Assembly: GCA_013299045.1 (NCBI GenBank)
Contig: JAAFJX010000024.1
Location: 1-59,164, forward strand
Direction of reading: 5' to 3'
Length of the DNA: 59,164 nucleotides
Source of the DNA: Cytophagales bacterium
GTDB taxonomy: Bacteria > Bacteroidota > Bacteroidia > Cytophagales > Bernardetiaceae
Of the stretch, positions 37,726 through 45,477 are shown piece by piece. The notes under the pieces are model-generated. The model saw only the letters and a program-made list of their open reading frames with translations. It had not been told where the DNA came from and searched no databases. The position numbers were made by a program, and so were the translations under genes. Within the stretch, counting starts at the first letter, position 1, and each line of letters starts with the position of its first letter.

Positions 37726-39011
37726 ATGTGCCCACCCTGCGTTTCCCTAAATTTAATGGAGATTGGGAGAAGAAAAAGTTGGGGGAAATGTGTGAGAATA
37801 TTATGTATGGAATGAATTCGGCAGCAATTCCTTTTGATGGAGAAAATAAATATTTAAGAATTACTGATATTGATGAAGATTCAAGAGAATTTATACCTAA
37901 ACCATTGGTTTCTCCTGATGGAGAAATTGAAGAAAAATATAAATTAAAATATGGTGATTTAGTATTTACTAGAACAGGTGCAAGCGTAGGTAAAACGTAT
38001 TTATATAATACAAAAGACGGCAATTTATTATTCGCTGGGTTTTTGATAAAGTTCTCAATTGTTTCTGGAAATCCATATTTTATTTTTTCGCAAACTTTAA
38101 AAGAAAATTACAATAAATGGGTTCTAAAAATGTCAATGCGTTCTGGTCAGCCTGGTTTAAATGCAGAAGAATGTAAAGAATTAGATATCTCTTTCCCCAC
38201 CCTCGCCGAACAAACCAAAATAGCTGAATTTTTCACAGCCATAGATGCCAAAATACAAGCCCTCAAAACCAAAAAACAACTTTTACAGCAATACAAAAAA
38301 GGGGTAATGCAACAACTGTTTTTAAACTATGATTTGAATGATGAAATGAATACTATGATGGACAACAGTAAAAATCATAGTCAATCACAAAATCAAAAAA
38401 ATCATAGTGCAAAACAATTACGCTTTAAAGATGAAAATGGCAAACCCTTTCCTAAATGGGAAAAGAAGAAGTTGGGGGAGGTTTTAATTAAAAATTCTAC
38501 AAAAAATAAAAACCAAAAGTATTCATTAGTTCAAAGTGTTAGTAACAAACACGGATTTATAAATCAAGATGAAATGTTTGAAGATAGAAGAGTTGCAAGT
38601 AAAGACACATCAAATTATTATGTAATTGAAAAAGGTCATTTTGCTTATAATCCTTCTCGTATAGATGTTGGTTCATTAGCATATAAATTTGATGACGAAA
38701 TTTCTACAATTAGCCCATTATACATTTCCTTTAAAGCAAATCAACAATATTTAACGGATGAGTATTTATTAAATTGGTTTTCAATAGAAGAGTTTTTAAT
38801 GCAAATGAATAATTCTTTTGAAGGTAGTGTAAGAAATACATTGAGTTATGAAAGTTTGGTAAGAATGAAAATTTCAATCCCTTCCCTTCCCGAACAAATC
38901 AAAATCGCCCATTTTCTATCTTCCATAGATGAAAAAATAAACCATACTGAAGCCCAAATACAACAAACACAAACTTGGAAAAAAGGCTTGTTGCAGCGTA
39001 TGTTTGTGTAA
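37665..39011 (+). CDS. hsdS: Type I restriction-modification specificity subunit
   Basis: HsdS selects the bipartite DNA target. The 448 residues hold two target-recognition halves. The first starts LRFPKFNGDWEKKKLGEM (about 25) and the second starts LRFKDENGKPFPKWEKKKLG (about 249). Each ends in a coiled-coil segment with TLAEQTKIAEFFTAID and SLPEQIKIAHFLSSID respectively. Just before each half is an Asn-His-Ser-rich stretch (NHSHQANHKNHS and NHSQSQNQKNHS) encoded by copies of the 43-bp repeat. This gives a symmetric, modular protein whose halves could be exchanged by recombination. The gene lies 23 bp after the KilA-N gene. A canonical hsdM-hsdS-hsdR order is kept. Confidence 0.94.
   Translation: MKQQIENHSHQANHKNHSADNVPTLRFPKFNGDWEKKKLGEMCENIMYGMNSAAIPFDGENKYLRITDIDEDSREFIPKPLVSPDGEIEEKYKLKYGDLVFTRTGASVGKTYLYNTKDGNLLFAGFLIKFSIVSGNPYFIFSQTLKENYNKWVLKMSMRSGQPGLNAEECKELDISFPTLAEQTKIAEFFTAIDAKIQALKTKKQLLQQYKKGVMQQLFLNYDLNDEMNTMMDNSKNHSQSQNQKNHSAKQLRFKDENGKPFPKWEKKKLGEVLIKNSTKNKNQKYSLVQSVSNKHGFINQDEMFEDRRVASKDTSNYYVIEKGHFAYNPSRIDVGSLAYKFDDEISTISPLYISFKANQQYLTDEYLLNWFSIEEFLMQMNNSFEGSVRNTLSYESLVRMKISIPSLPEQIKIAHFLSSIDEKINHTEAQIQQTQTWKKGLLQRMFV
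38317..38416 (+). repeat. 43-bp repeat family, inverted pair R3 inside hsdS
   Basis: The left arm, starting TGTTTTTAAACTATGATTTG (38317-38360), is related to unit R1. The right arm (38370-38416) is its inverted counterpart. The pair lies between the two recognition halves and keeps the reading frame, encoding the central linker. Confidence 0.8.
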
Positions 39012-39013
39012 AT

Positions 39014-39280
39014 TGTCTTGAACTATGATTTTTGTATGATTAAATGAAAACTATGATTATAAACAATAAAAATCATGGGTCATCAAATAACCAAAAAAGA
39101 CATAGTTCAAGACAATTATAGTCCATCAAAAAATCAAAAAAAACATAGTTCAAGACAATCATAGTCCATCAAAAAATCAAAAAAAACATAGTTCAAGACA
39201 ATCATAGTCCATCAAAAAATCAAAAAAAACATAGTTCAAGACAATCATAGTCCATCAAAAAATCATTAAAATCAAAGTTT
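39014..39280 (+). repeat. 43-bp repeat family R4: inverted pair plus four-unit tandem array
   Basis: A left-type unit (39014-39060, TGTCTTGAACTATGATTTTT) is followed by an inverted right-type unit (39068-39116). Right-type units are then repeated in tandem, with CATAGTTCAAGACAATCATA starts at 39101 (its TATAGT variant), 39144, 39187 and 39230. The period is exactly 43 bp. The array fills the gap between hsdS and the GxxExxY gene. There are no spacers between units. Confidence 0.92.
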
Positions 39281-39288
39281 AGAAAAGT

Positions 39289-39681
39289 ATGATTAAAAAC
39301 GAATATGCTGACAGCGAATTGACAGGCAAAATAATTGGTTGTGCTATGGAAGTACATAAAATATTGGGCAATGGTTTTCAAGAAGTAATTTATCAAAGAG
39401 CATTGGCTATAGAAATGAACAATGCAGGATTAGAATATAGTAGAGAACACGAAATGGATATTTTTTACAAGGGCGAAAAAATTGGAGGCAGACGAGTCGA
39501 TTTCTTTGTAGAAGGCAAAATAATGGTAGAGTTAAAAGCAGTTATTCAATTAGAAGATGTGCATTTGGCACAAGCCATAAATTATTTAGAAGCGTACAAA
39601 ATGCAGATTGGTTTATTGATAAATTTTGGTTCTCAAAGCTTACAATTTAAAAGAGTAATGAAACCTCAAAGAAAATCATAG
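39289..39681 (+). CDS. GxxExxY protein (PD-(D/E)xK-like)
   Basis: A 130-residue protein with the eponymous motif GFQEVIY (29-35). A probable nuclease-fold core includes RRVDFFVEGKIMVELKA, giving Asp71 and Glu81-x-Lys83. This fits the PDDEXK_3 family; the biochemical activity is unknown. It sits inside the RM operon between hsdS and hsdR. Repeat units of the same orientation lie on both sides, and its TAG stop (39679-39681) is provided by the downstream repeat unit. That suggests the gene entered or moves as a repeat-bounded module. Confidence 0.85.
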   Translation: MIKNEYADSELTGKIIGCAMEVHKILGNGFQEVIYQRALAIEMNNAGLEYSREHEMDIFYKGEKIGGRRVDFFVEGKIMVELKAVIQLEDVHLAQAINYLEAYKMQIGLLINFGSQSLQFKRVMKPQRKS

Positions 39682-39716
39682 TCCATCAAAAAATTATTAA
39701 AAACATAGTTCAGACA
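39674..39716 (+). repeat. 43-bp repeat family, unit R5
   Basis: A right-type unit ending AAACATAGTTCAGACA, lying between the GxxExxY gene and hsdR. It contains the GxxExxY stop codon and ends 2 bp before the hsdR ATG at 39719. Confidence 0.85.
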
Positions 39717-39718
39717 AA

Positions 39719-42592
39719 ATGGCTAAACAATCCGAACAAGTATTAGAAGAACAATTGGTAGCACAACTGCAAAAGTTGGGTTATGGTTTGGCTATAATAA
39801 AAGACGAAAAAGCCCTAATTGCCAACCTCAAAACCCAATTAGAAAAGCACAATGGCGTAGCGTTTACCAAAACCGAGTTTGAACGAGTGCTTAATATTTT
39901 GAGCAAAGGCTCAGTATTTGAAAAAGCCAAAACGCTACGAGAAAAACAGCACATTGTAAGAGACAATGGCGACAACCTGTATTTTGAGTTTATGAACACC
40001 GAGCATTGGTGTCAAAATGAGTACCAAGTTACCCACCAAGTAAGCCAAGAAGGCACTTATAAAAACCGATATGATGTTACACTTTTAATCAACGGTTTAC
40101 CATTGGTACAAATAGAACTCAAACGCAAAGGTTTAGAACTCAAAGAAGCCTTCAATCAAATCAATCGCTATCAGCGTCATTCCTTTGGAGCGAGTGTGGC
40201 ATTGTTTCAGTATGTACAAATTTTCATTATCAGTAATGGAGTAAATACAAAGTATTATGCCAACAACCGAAACCAAAGTTTCAAACAAACATTTTATTGG
40301 ACAGATGTAGAAAACAAACGCCTTACCAATATCCTCAATGGTTTTACCGATGCCTTTTTAGAACCTTGCCACATTAGCAAAATGATATGCAAATACATTG
40401 TGCTAAACGAAGCTTATAAAATACCAATGGTGCTTCGTCCTTATCAATTTTATGCCGTTGAAGCCTTAATTGACAGAGTAAAAAACACGGATAAAAATGG
40501 TTATATATGGCATACCACAGGCAGCGGCAAAACCTTAACAAGTTTTAAAGCCAGCCAAATATTGATGAATTTGCCACAGGTACACAAAGTGGTTTTTGTG
40601 GTAGATAGAAAAGATTTGGATTATCAAACCACCAAAGAATTTAATAGTTTTAGTAAAGGCAGTATTGATGGAACGGACAGCACCAAAGCCTTGGTAAAAC
40701 AATTTACCGATGGCACAAAGCTAATCGTAACCACCATTCAAAAACTAAATACGGCAATCAGCAAATTGAAGTATGAGGCAAAAATGGCTGAACTGAAAGA
40801 TAAACGTATCATATTTATTTTTGACGAGTGCCACCGAAGTCAGTTCGGCGATACGCATAATCGTATCAAGTCGTTTTTTACTAATATTCAAATGTTTGGC
40901 TTTACAGGCACACCCATATTTGCCGAAAATGCTAACAAAAACGAATTAGGCAAAAGAACCACCAAAGATTTGTTTGAAGACTGTTTGCACAAATACGTCA
41001 TTACCGATGCCATAAAAGACGAAAATGTATTAAAGTTTTCGGTAGAATATGTAGGGCGTTACAAACACAAAGATGGCAAAGAAACCAATATTGATATTGA
41101 GGTGGAAGACATTGACACTAAAGAGTTGATGGAAGATGCTACCCGATTGGAGAAAATATCAGATTACATCATTGCACATCACAATCGCAAAACCCAAAGC
41201 AGAACTTTTACAGCGATGTTTTGTATCAATAATGTACAAACGCTAATAAAATATTACGACATACTCAAACGCAAAAAAGAAGAAGGTAAACACAATTTAA
41301 ACATTGCAACCATTTTTAGTTATGCAAGCAACGAAGACGATTTAGATGCCAATGGTTTCTTGCCCGAAGAAGTTTCGGTAGTAGAAGAACCAAGAGCCTT
41401 GTATGGATTACAAGCACACAGTCGTGAAAAGTTAGACGAGTTTATCCAAGACTACAACAAACTGTTTGACACCAAATTTAGCACCCGAGACAGCGAAAGT
41501 TTTTACACCTATTACAACGACATTTCTAAAAAAGTAAAGGAAAGAAAAATAGATATATTGTTGGTAGTCAATATGTTTCTAACAGGTTTTGACAGCCCAA
41601 CACTAAACACCTTGTATGTAGATAAAAACTTAAAATACCACGGACTAATACAAGCATACAGCCGAACCAACCGAATAATAAACGAACAAAAAAGTCAAGG
41701 CAATATTGTTGTTTTTCGTAATCTAAAAGAGAGAACAGACGAAGCCATTACTTTATTTAGCAACAAAGAGGCTATTGAAGTAATTATTATGCAACCTTAT
41801 GAAGACTACACCGCCAAGTTTGATGAAGCCTTTGAAAATTTATTAAATGTTACGCCAACCACAGACAGCGTAAACGATTTAATAAGTGAAGATGACGAAT
41901 TAGAATTTATAAAAGCATTTAGAAACCTAATGCGTATAAAGAATATTCTCACTTCGTTTTCAGACTTCAAATGGGAAGATGTACAAATGACAGAACAGCT
42001 TTTTGAAGATTTTAAAAGCAAGTATTTGGATTTATACGACAAGGTAAAATCCGACCACCAAACCGAAAAAGTATCTATTTTAGAAGATGTAGATTTTGAA
42101 TTAGAGTTAATTCACCGAGACGAAATAAATGTAAACTACATTATTCAATTGTTGATTAAGTTGAAACAAAGTTTACTAAATACTACGTTACCACAAGAAA
42201 AGAAAGAGCAAATTATAAAAGAAATTCAAAACTTATTAGCCACAGAAGTAGAATTACGAAGCAAACGAGAACTCATAGAACGCTTTATACAAGAGAACTT
42301 GCCAGTAATTGTCGACACAGACGAAGTACAAACAGAGTTTGATAAGTTTTGGAGTGAAGAACAACAAAAGGCATTTCAACAAATTGTAATAGAAGAAAAT
42401 CTATCAGCCGAAAAAACAGAAAAGCTAATTGAAAATTATTTATTTGCTGAAAGAGAACCTTTGAGAGATGAAGTATTAGAACTTATTGAAGGAGAAAAAC
42501 CAAGCCTATTGCAACGCAAAAAACTAGGCGACAGAATTTTGAAACGAATAATAGACTTTGTAGAAACATTTATAAACGGAATGACAGGATAA
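39719..42592 (+). CDS. hsdR: Type I restriction-modification endonuclease/translocase subunit
   Basis: HsdR translocates DNA using ATP and cuts distant from the target. The 957-residue protein has an N-terminal PD-(D/E)xK nuclease with YDVTLL (Asp119) and QIELK (Glu133, Lys135). The SF2 motor follows, with Walker A TTGSGKT (266-272), a DECH box (from 369), and FGFTGTPIF. A helical C-terminal domain is rich in Glu/Lys. All catalytic motifs look intact, so the RM system should be functional. The ATG follows repeat unit R5 by two bases. Confidence 0.96.
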   Translation: MAKQSEQVLEEQLVAQLQKLGYGLAIIKDEKALIANLKTQLEKHNGVAFTKTEFERVLNILSKGSVFEKAKTLREKQHIVRDNGDNLYFEFMNTEHWCQNEYQVTHQVSQEGTYKNRYDVTLLINGLPLVQIELKRKGLELKEAFNQINRYQRHSFGASVALFQYVQIFIISNGVNTKYYANNRNQSFKQTFYWTDVENKRLTNILNGFTDAFLEPCHISKMICKYIVLNEAYKIPMVLRPYQFYAVEALIDRVKNTDKNGYIWHTTGSGKTLTSFKASQILMNLPQVHKVVFVVDRKDLDYQTTKEFNSFSKGSIDGTDSTKALVKQFTDGTKLIVTTIQKLNTAISKLKYEAKMAELKDKRIIFIFDECHRSQFGDTHNRIKSFFTNIQMFGFTGTPIFAENANKNELGKRTTKDLFEDCLHKYVITDAIKDENVLKFSVEYVGRYKHKDGKETNIDIEVEDIDTKELMEDATRLEKISDYIIAHHNRKTQSRTFTAMFCINNVQTLIKYYDILKRKKEEGKHNLNIATIFSYASNEDDLDANGFLPEEVSVVEEPRALYGLQAHSREKLDEFIQDYNKLFDTKFSTRDSESFYTYYNDISKKVKERKIDILLVVNMFLTGFDSPTLNTLYVDKNLKYHGLIQAYSRTNRIINEQKSQGNIVVFRNLKERTDEAITLFSNKEAIEVIIMQPYEDYTAKFDEAFENLLNVTPTTDSVNDLISEDDELEFIKAFRNLMRIKNILTSFSDFKWEDVQMTEQLFEDFKSKYLDLYDKVKSDHQTEKVSILEDVDFELELIHRDEINVNYIIQLLIKLKQSLLNTTLPQEKKEQIIKEIQNLLATEVELRSKRELIERFIQENLPVIVDTDEVQTEFDKFWSEEQQKAFQQIVIEENLSAEKTEKLIENYLFAEREPLRDEVLELIEGEKPSLLQRKKLGDRILKRIIDFVETFINGMTG

Positions 42593-42870
42593 GCCAACGC
42601 TTTTAGTAGCACATTTGCATTTTTTTTAACGCATAAACCAATGCTAAAAAATGCAAAAGAGCTACCAAGCCAACGCACAACGATACGACAAAAAAAACGA
42701 AATGTACAGACGAGAGAAGGCACTAGGCATAACAAGGGTTTGAACGCAATGGGGGCAGAAGTAGTAAATTCAACATTTGTACTTCTATTTGGCTTTGGTG
42801 CTAAATTGAACATTTGTACTTCTAAACCCCAACTTCGCCAAGCGCCAAACCGTTAGCGGTCAGTGTAACA
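42586..42870 (+). other. attC-like spacer C: two hairpin modules with direct repeats
   Basis: The 303-bp spacer after hsdR has no gene. First, AAGCCAACGC at 42591-42600 and again at 42667-42676 flanks a hairpin pairing GTAGCACATTTGCATTTTTT with AAAAAATGCAAAAGAGCTAC. Second, GGCATAACAAGGGTTTG (from 42726) and CGCCAAACCGTTAGCGG (to about 42859) form partly complementary arms. These enclose a 22-bp direct repeat, TAAATTCAACATTTGTACTT at 42765 and its one-mismatch copy at 42802. Both resemble integron cassette boundaries. Confidence 0.5.
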
Positions 42871-42895
42871 ACAATAGAAAACTTACAACGAAAAT

Positions 42896-43428
42896 ATGAG
42901 TAGAAAAGTAATTTTATACATCGCAATAAGTTTGGACGGTTACATTGCTAAACCAAATGACGACCTAAGTTTTCTTTCAATCGTAGAACAAAAAGGGCAA
43001 GACTATAGGTTATGCGGACTTCGTAAAAACGGTGGACACTGTTATTGTTGGACGCAAAACTTATGAAAAAGTAATTTCTATGGGTTTTGACTTTCCACAC
43101 GCAGACAAAGACGCATACATCATCACAAGGACACCAAAACAAAACGTAGGTTCAATAAAGTTTTACATAGGCGACCTCAAAATACTCATTGAAAAACTTA
43201 AAGCAGAGAATGGAAAGAATATATTTTGTGATGGTGGAGCAGAAATCGTACACGAACTTTTAAAAGAGAATTTAATTGATGAGTTTATAATTTCGGTTAT
43301 TCCAATCTTAGTTGGCAACGGAACAAAACTATTTAAAGACAGCAGACCCAGAACTAAAATTGAAATTGGTTTCAACGAAACAGTTTGAAAAAGGACTAAC
43401 ACAACTTCATTACAAACGTACAAATTGA
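42896..43428 (+). pseudogene. RibD C-terminal/DHFR-like reductase gene with two frameshifts
   Basis: Reading from ATG 42896 gives SRKVILYIAISLDGYIAKPN, the start of the RibD-C/DHFR-like family. An extra base near 43006 (TATAGGTTAT in place of an expected TATGGTTAT) shifts the frame. The next frame carries TVDTVIVGRKTYEKV through PILVGNGTKLFKDSRP. A second extra base near 43370 shifts again, and the third frame ends VSTKQFEKGLTQLHYKR before TGA 43426-43428. Joined, the parts make a full-length ~177-residue reductase. The gene is therefore inactivated, or the assembly has two single-base errors. Confidence 0.85.
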
Positions 43429-43430
43429 CG

Positions 43431-43991
43431 ATGGAAAAAGCACTTCATATAAAAACAAGAACTGAATGGAGAAATTGGCTCGAACACAATTTTAACATTG
43501 AGAAAGAAATCTGGTTGGTTTATGCAAAAAAATCAACGGGTGAACAACGCATTCAATATAATGATGCAGTTGAAGAAGCCTTATGTTTTGGTTGGATAGA
43601 CAGCACAAATAAAACACTTGACGAAGACCACACAATTCAAAGATTTACACCTCGACAAACCAAAAGCAGTTACTCACAACCCAATAAAGAAAGACTGAAA
43701 TGGTTATTTGAAAATAATCTAATTCATCAATCATTTCTTAAAACAGTTCAGAACATTATTTCAAAAGAATATATTTTCCCAAATGACATTTTAGACGAAA
43801 TAAAAAAGGACGAAACAACTTGGGGAAATTACTTAAATTTTTCAGAGCCATACAAACGAATACGAATTGCATACATTGAAAGTGCAAGAAAACGTCCAGA
43901 AGAATTTACTAAACGACTGAATAACTTTATTCAAAAAACACAGGAAAATAAGCTTATTTCAGGTTTTGGTGGTATTGACAAATATTATTAA
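43431..43991 (+). CDS. YdeI/OmdA-family protein
   Basis: A 186-residue soluble protein with the family pattern WRNWLEHNFNIEKEIWLVYAK, then VEEALCFGWIDS, and a helical C-terminus with YKRIRIAYIESARKRPEE. Members are annotated as YdeI/OmpD-associated or bacteriocin-protection proteins; the mechanism is unclear. The ATG at 43431 lies 2 bp after the end of the frameshifted reductase gene, so the two were probably one transcriptional unit and one cassette. A 67-bp sequence found again at the window's right end begins 42 bp after its stop. Confidence 0.8.
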   Translation: MEKALHIKTRTEWRNWLEHNFNIEKEIWLVYAKKSTGEQRIQYNDAVEEALCFGWIDSTNKTLDEDHTIQRFTPRQTKSSYSQPNKERLKWLFENNLIHQSFLKTVQNIISKEYIFPNDILDEIKKDETTWGNYLNFSEPYKRIRIAYIESARKRPEEFTKRLNNFIQKTQENKLISGFGGIDKYY

Positions 43992-44033
43992 CCTGCATAA
44001 TAAATGACCTTAATGCGACAAAAACAACGAACC

Positions 44034-44100
44034 GCTAACAGCGGTAACCGTTGCACAACTACGACAAAAATTCAAAAACCAAGAATTTCAAAAAATTTCG
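44034..44100 (+). repeat. 67-bp cassette-end repeat, copy 1
   Basis: Starts GCTAACAGCGGTAACCGTTG and is repeated with one mismatch at 59029-59095. Both copies follow the last gene of an accessory block. The sequence GCTAAC...CCGTTGC is reminiscent of an attC core. Confidence 0.9.
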
Positions 44101-44150
44101 AGGGCTTAATATTGCGCTCTTGAGGGCATTAAATTGTTGTTTTGCTGAAA

Positions 44151-44636
44151 AAACAAGCTCTTAATTAACCTCTCTAAGAGATGTAAGTTTTAGGAAGCGA
44201 ATAATTGTACTTTTCTAAGATAGAGGCTTTACTTTTAAAGTACGGCCAACTACGGCTATGATACGGCTATCCTATGGCTAAGGCAAAATAGGACAAAAGC
44301 AATTTTTAGGCATCAAGCGGGTTTGCGACTTTATTCTTTTTTTTGTTATTGAATACGTCTATTGGCCTGTATTTTGCGTTAGAGAGTCGGCGGGTTTAGT
44401 GCGTAGCACCGAAGCGAAGCGAAGCCCAAAGACGAACGACCGCGAAGCGGGAACGCCCAAGAAATTGTACAAAAACAATAATACGTCAAAAAGCCAGATG
44501 TAAGTAATTTGGCAAAAAGTTATTTGAAAACGCGAGAAGATGGCCTCTACAAAGGTGAAAAGAGGGCGTTTGGAACTCAAAAAACTCAAAAAGGGCTTTT
44601 TGACGACTCAAGAGAGGTTAATTTAAGAGCTTGTTT
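44151..44636 (+). repeat. Family B MITE-like element, copy B1
   Basis: About 486 bp, with ends that are inverted copies over ~25 bp: AAACAAGCTCTTAATTAACC and its complement GGTTAATTTAAGAGCTTGTT. It contains no plausible ORF but has a GC-rich core with repeated GAAGCG and TACGGCTATGATACGG motifs. Homologous copies lie at 48368-48852 and, inverted, 51951-52460. The surrounding 819-bp spacer (43992-44810) also holds the 67-bp repeat and a family A end at 44701-44711. Confidence 0.85.
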
Positions 44637-44810
44637 TTATCAGCCTAATCAGTATCATCCGTGTACTAAAAAGTTTTAGATGTAATCAACTATATATTTA
44701 AAGGGAAGACTAAATATCGCCAACTATTCAAATTTAGGTCTGTTTAGAATAAAGACAAAACAAAGTCTTCGCCCATTGCTTTATTTTTCTTTGGCGCTCG
44801 CTTTAGTACT

Positions 44811-45455
44811 TTAGGGTTCGTTAGAAGGCTTTTTTAGGATTAATGCCGTGTGCGTTTCTTCTACTTGCTCAGAGCGGGCATACTGCATGGAATGCTGTTT
44901 GATAAGCCTATAACCGATGTTTTGGGCATATCTTAGTAAAGTTTCTGGCTGATGGTAATAAAAAAAAGCACGAAGCCCATTGCTTCCTGTCTGAAAACCA
45001 GAACGTTCCGTTTCGCTGGGCACAAAACTCACATAAAAAGCGCCACCAGCCTCTAGATTATCAAAACTACTCCTAAACAACAGCTCAACATCATTGCTGG
45101 ATAAGTAGGGCAAGCAAAAACCCGCAATAATACCGTCGTATTTGGCTAGATGTGTATGCAGCGCTCTGACATCAAGTAGGCTAAAGGTAGCACCCGGATT
45201 GTTTTCTTTCGCGATTTGAAGCATCTGTGGTGCTACATCTATGCCATGTATGCGATAACTGGGGCGGCTCAGCAGCAAGTACTTGGTAATGTTACCAGGC
45301 CCACAACCTAGGTCAAGAACTCTTGCATTTTTTGCGGGGAGAGCCTGAACAAAATCTTGATAAGAGGCATCATAAAGGCTTAAATTCATAAATTTTTCTT
45401 CATAAGCCTTTGCTATTTTGTTCCATGTTTGGAATGTTTCGAGGTACTTATCCAT
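44811..45455 (-). CDS. Class I SAM-dependent methyltransferase
   Basis: A 214-residue protein with motif I VLDLGCGPGN (about 46-55), the acidic strand IHGIDVAPQML and a DGIIAGFCLPYL motif IV region. The substrate is unknown. It lies 22 bp downstream of bioA on the same strand. A BioC-like (malonyl-ACP methyltransferase) role is a possibility raised only by this context; the protein is short for BioC and lacks a decisive signature. Confidence 0.8.
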   Translation of the reverse strand: MDKYLETFQTWNKIAKAYEEKFMNLSLYDASYQDFVQALPAKNARVLDLGCGPGNITKYLLLSRPSYRIHGIDVAPQMLQIAKENNPGATFSLLDVRALHTHLAKYDGIIAGFCLPYLSSNDVELLFRSSFDNLEAGGAFYVSFVPSETERSGFQTGSNGLRAFFYYHQPETLLRYAQNIGYRLIKQHSMQYARSEQVEETHTALILKKPSNEP

Positions 45456-45477
45456 GCTGAAGTAATTTAAAAAGGTG

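Noticed and set aside
39101-39272. Regular 43-bp tandem array considered as a CRISPR
   Set aside because: The units are directly abutting with no variable spacers, and no cas genes are nearby.
42436-42813. 125-codon minus-strand frame over the end of hsdR
   Set aside because: It overlaps the conserved hsdR C-terminus and the hairpin spacer, and its composition is that of an antisense shadow.
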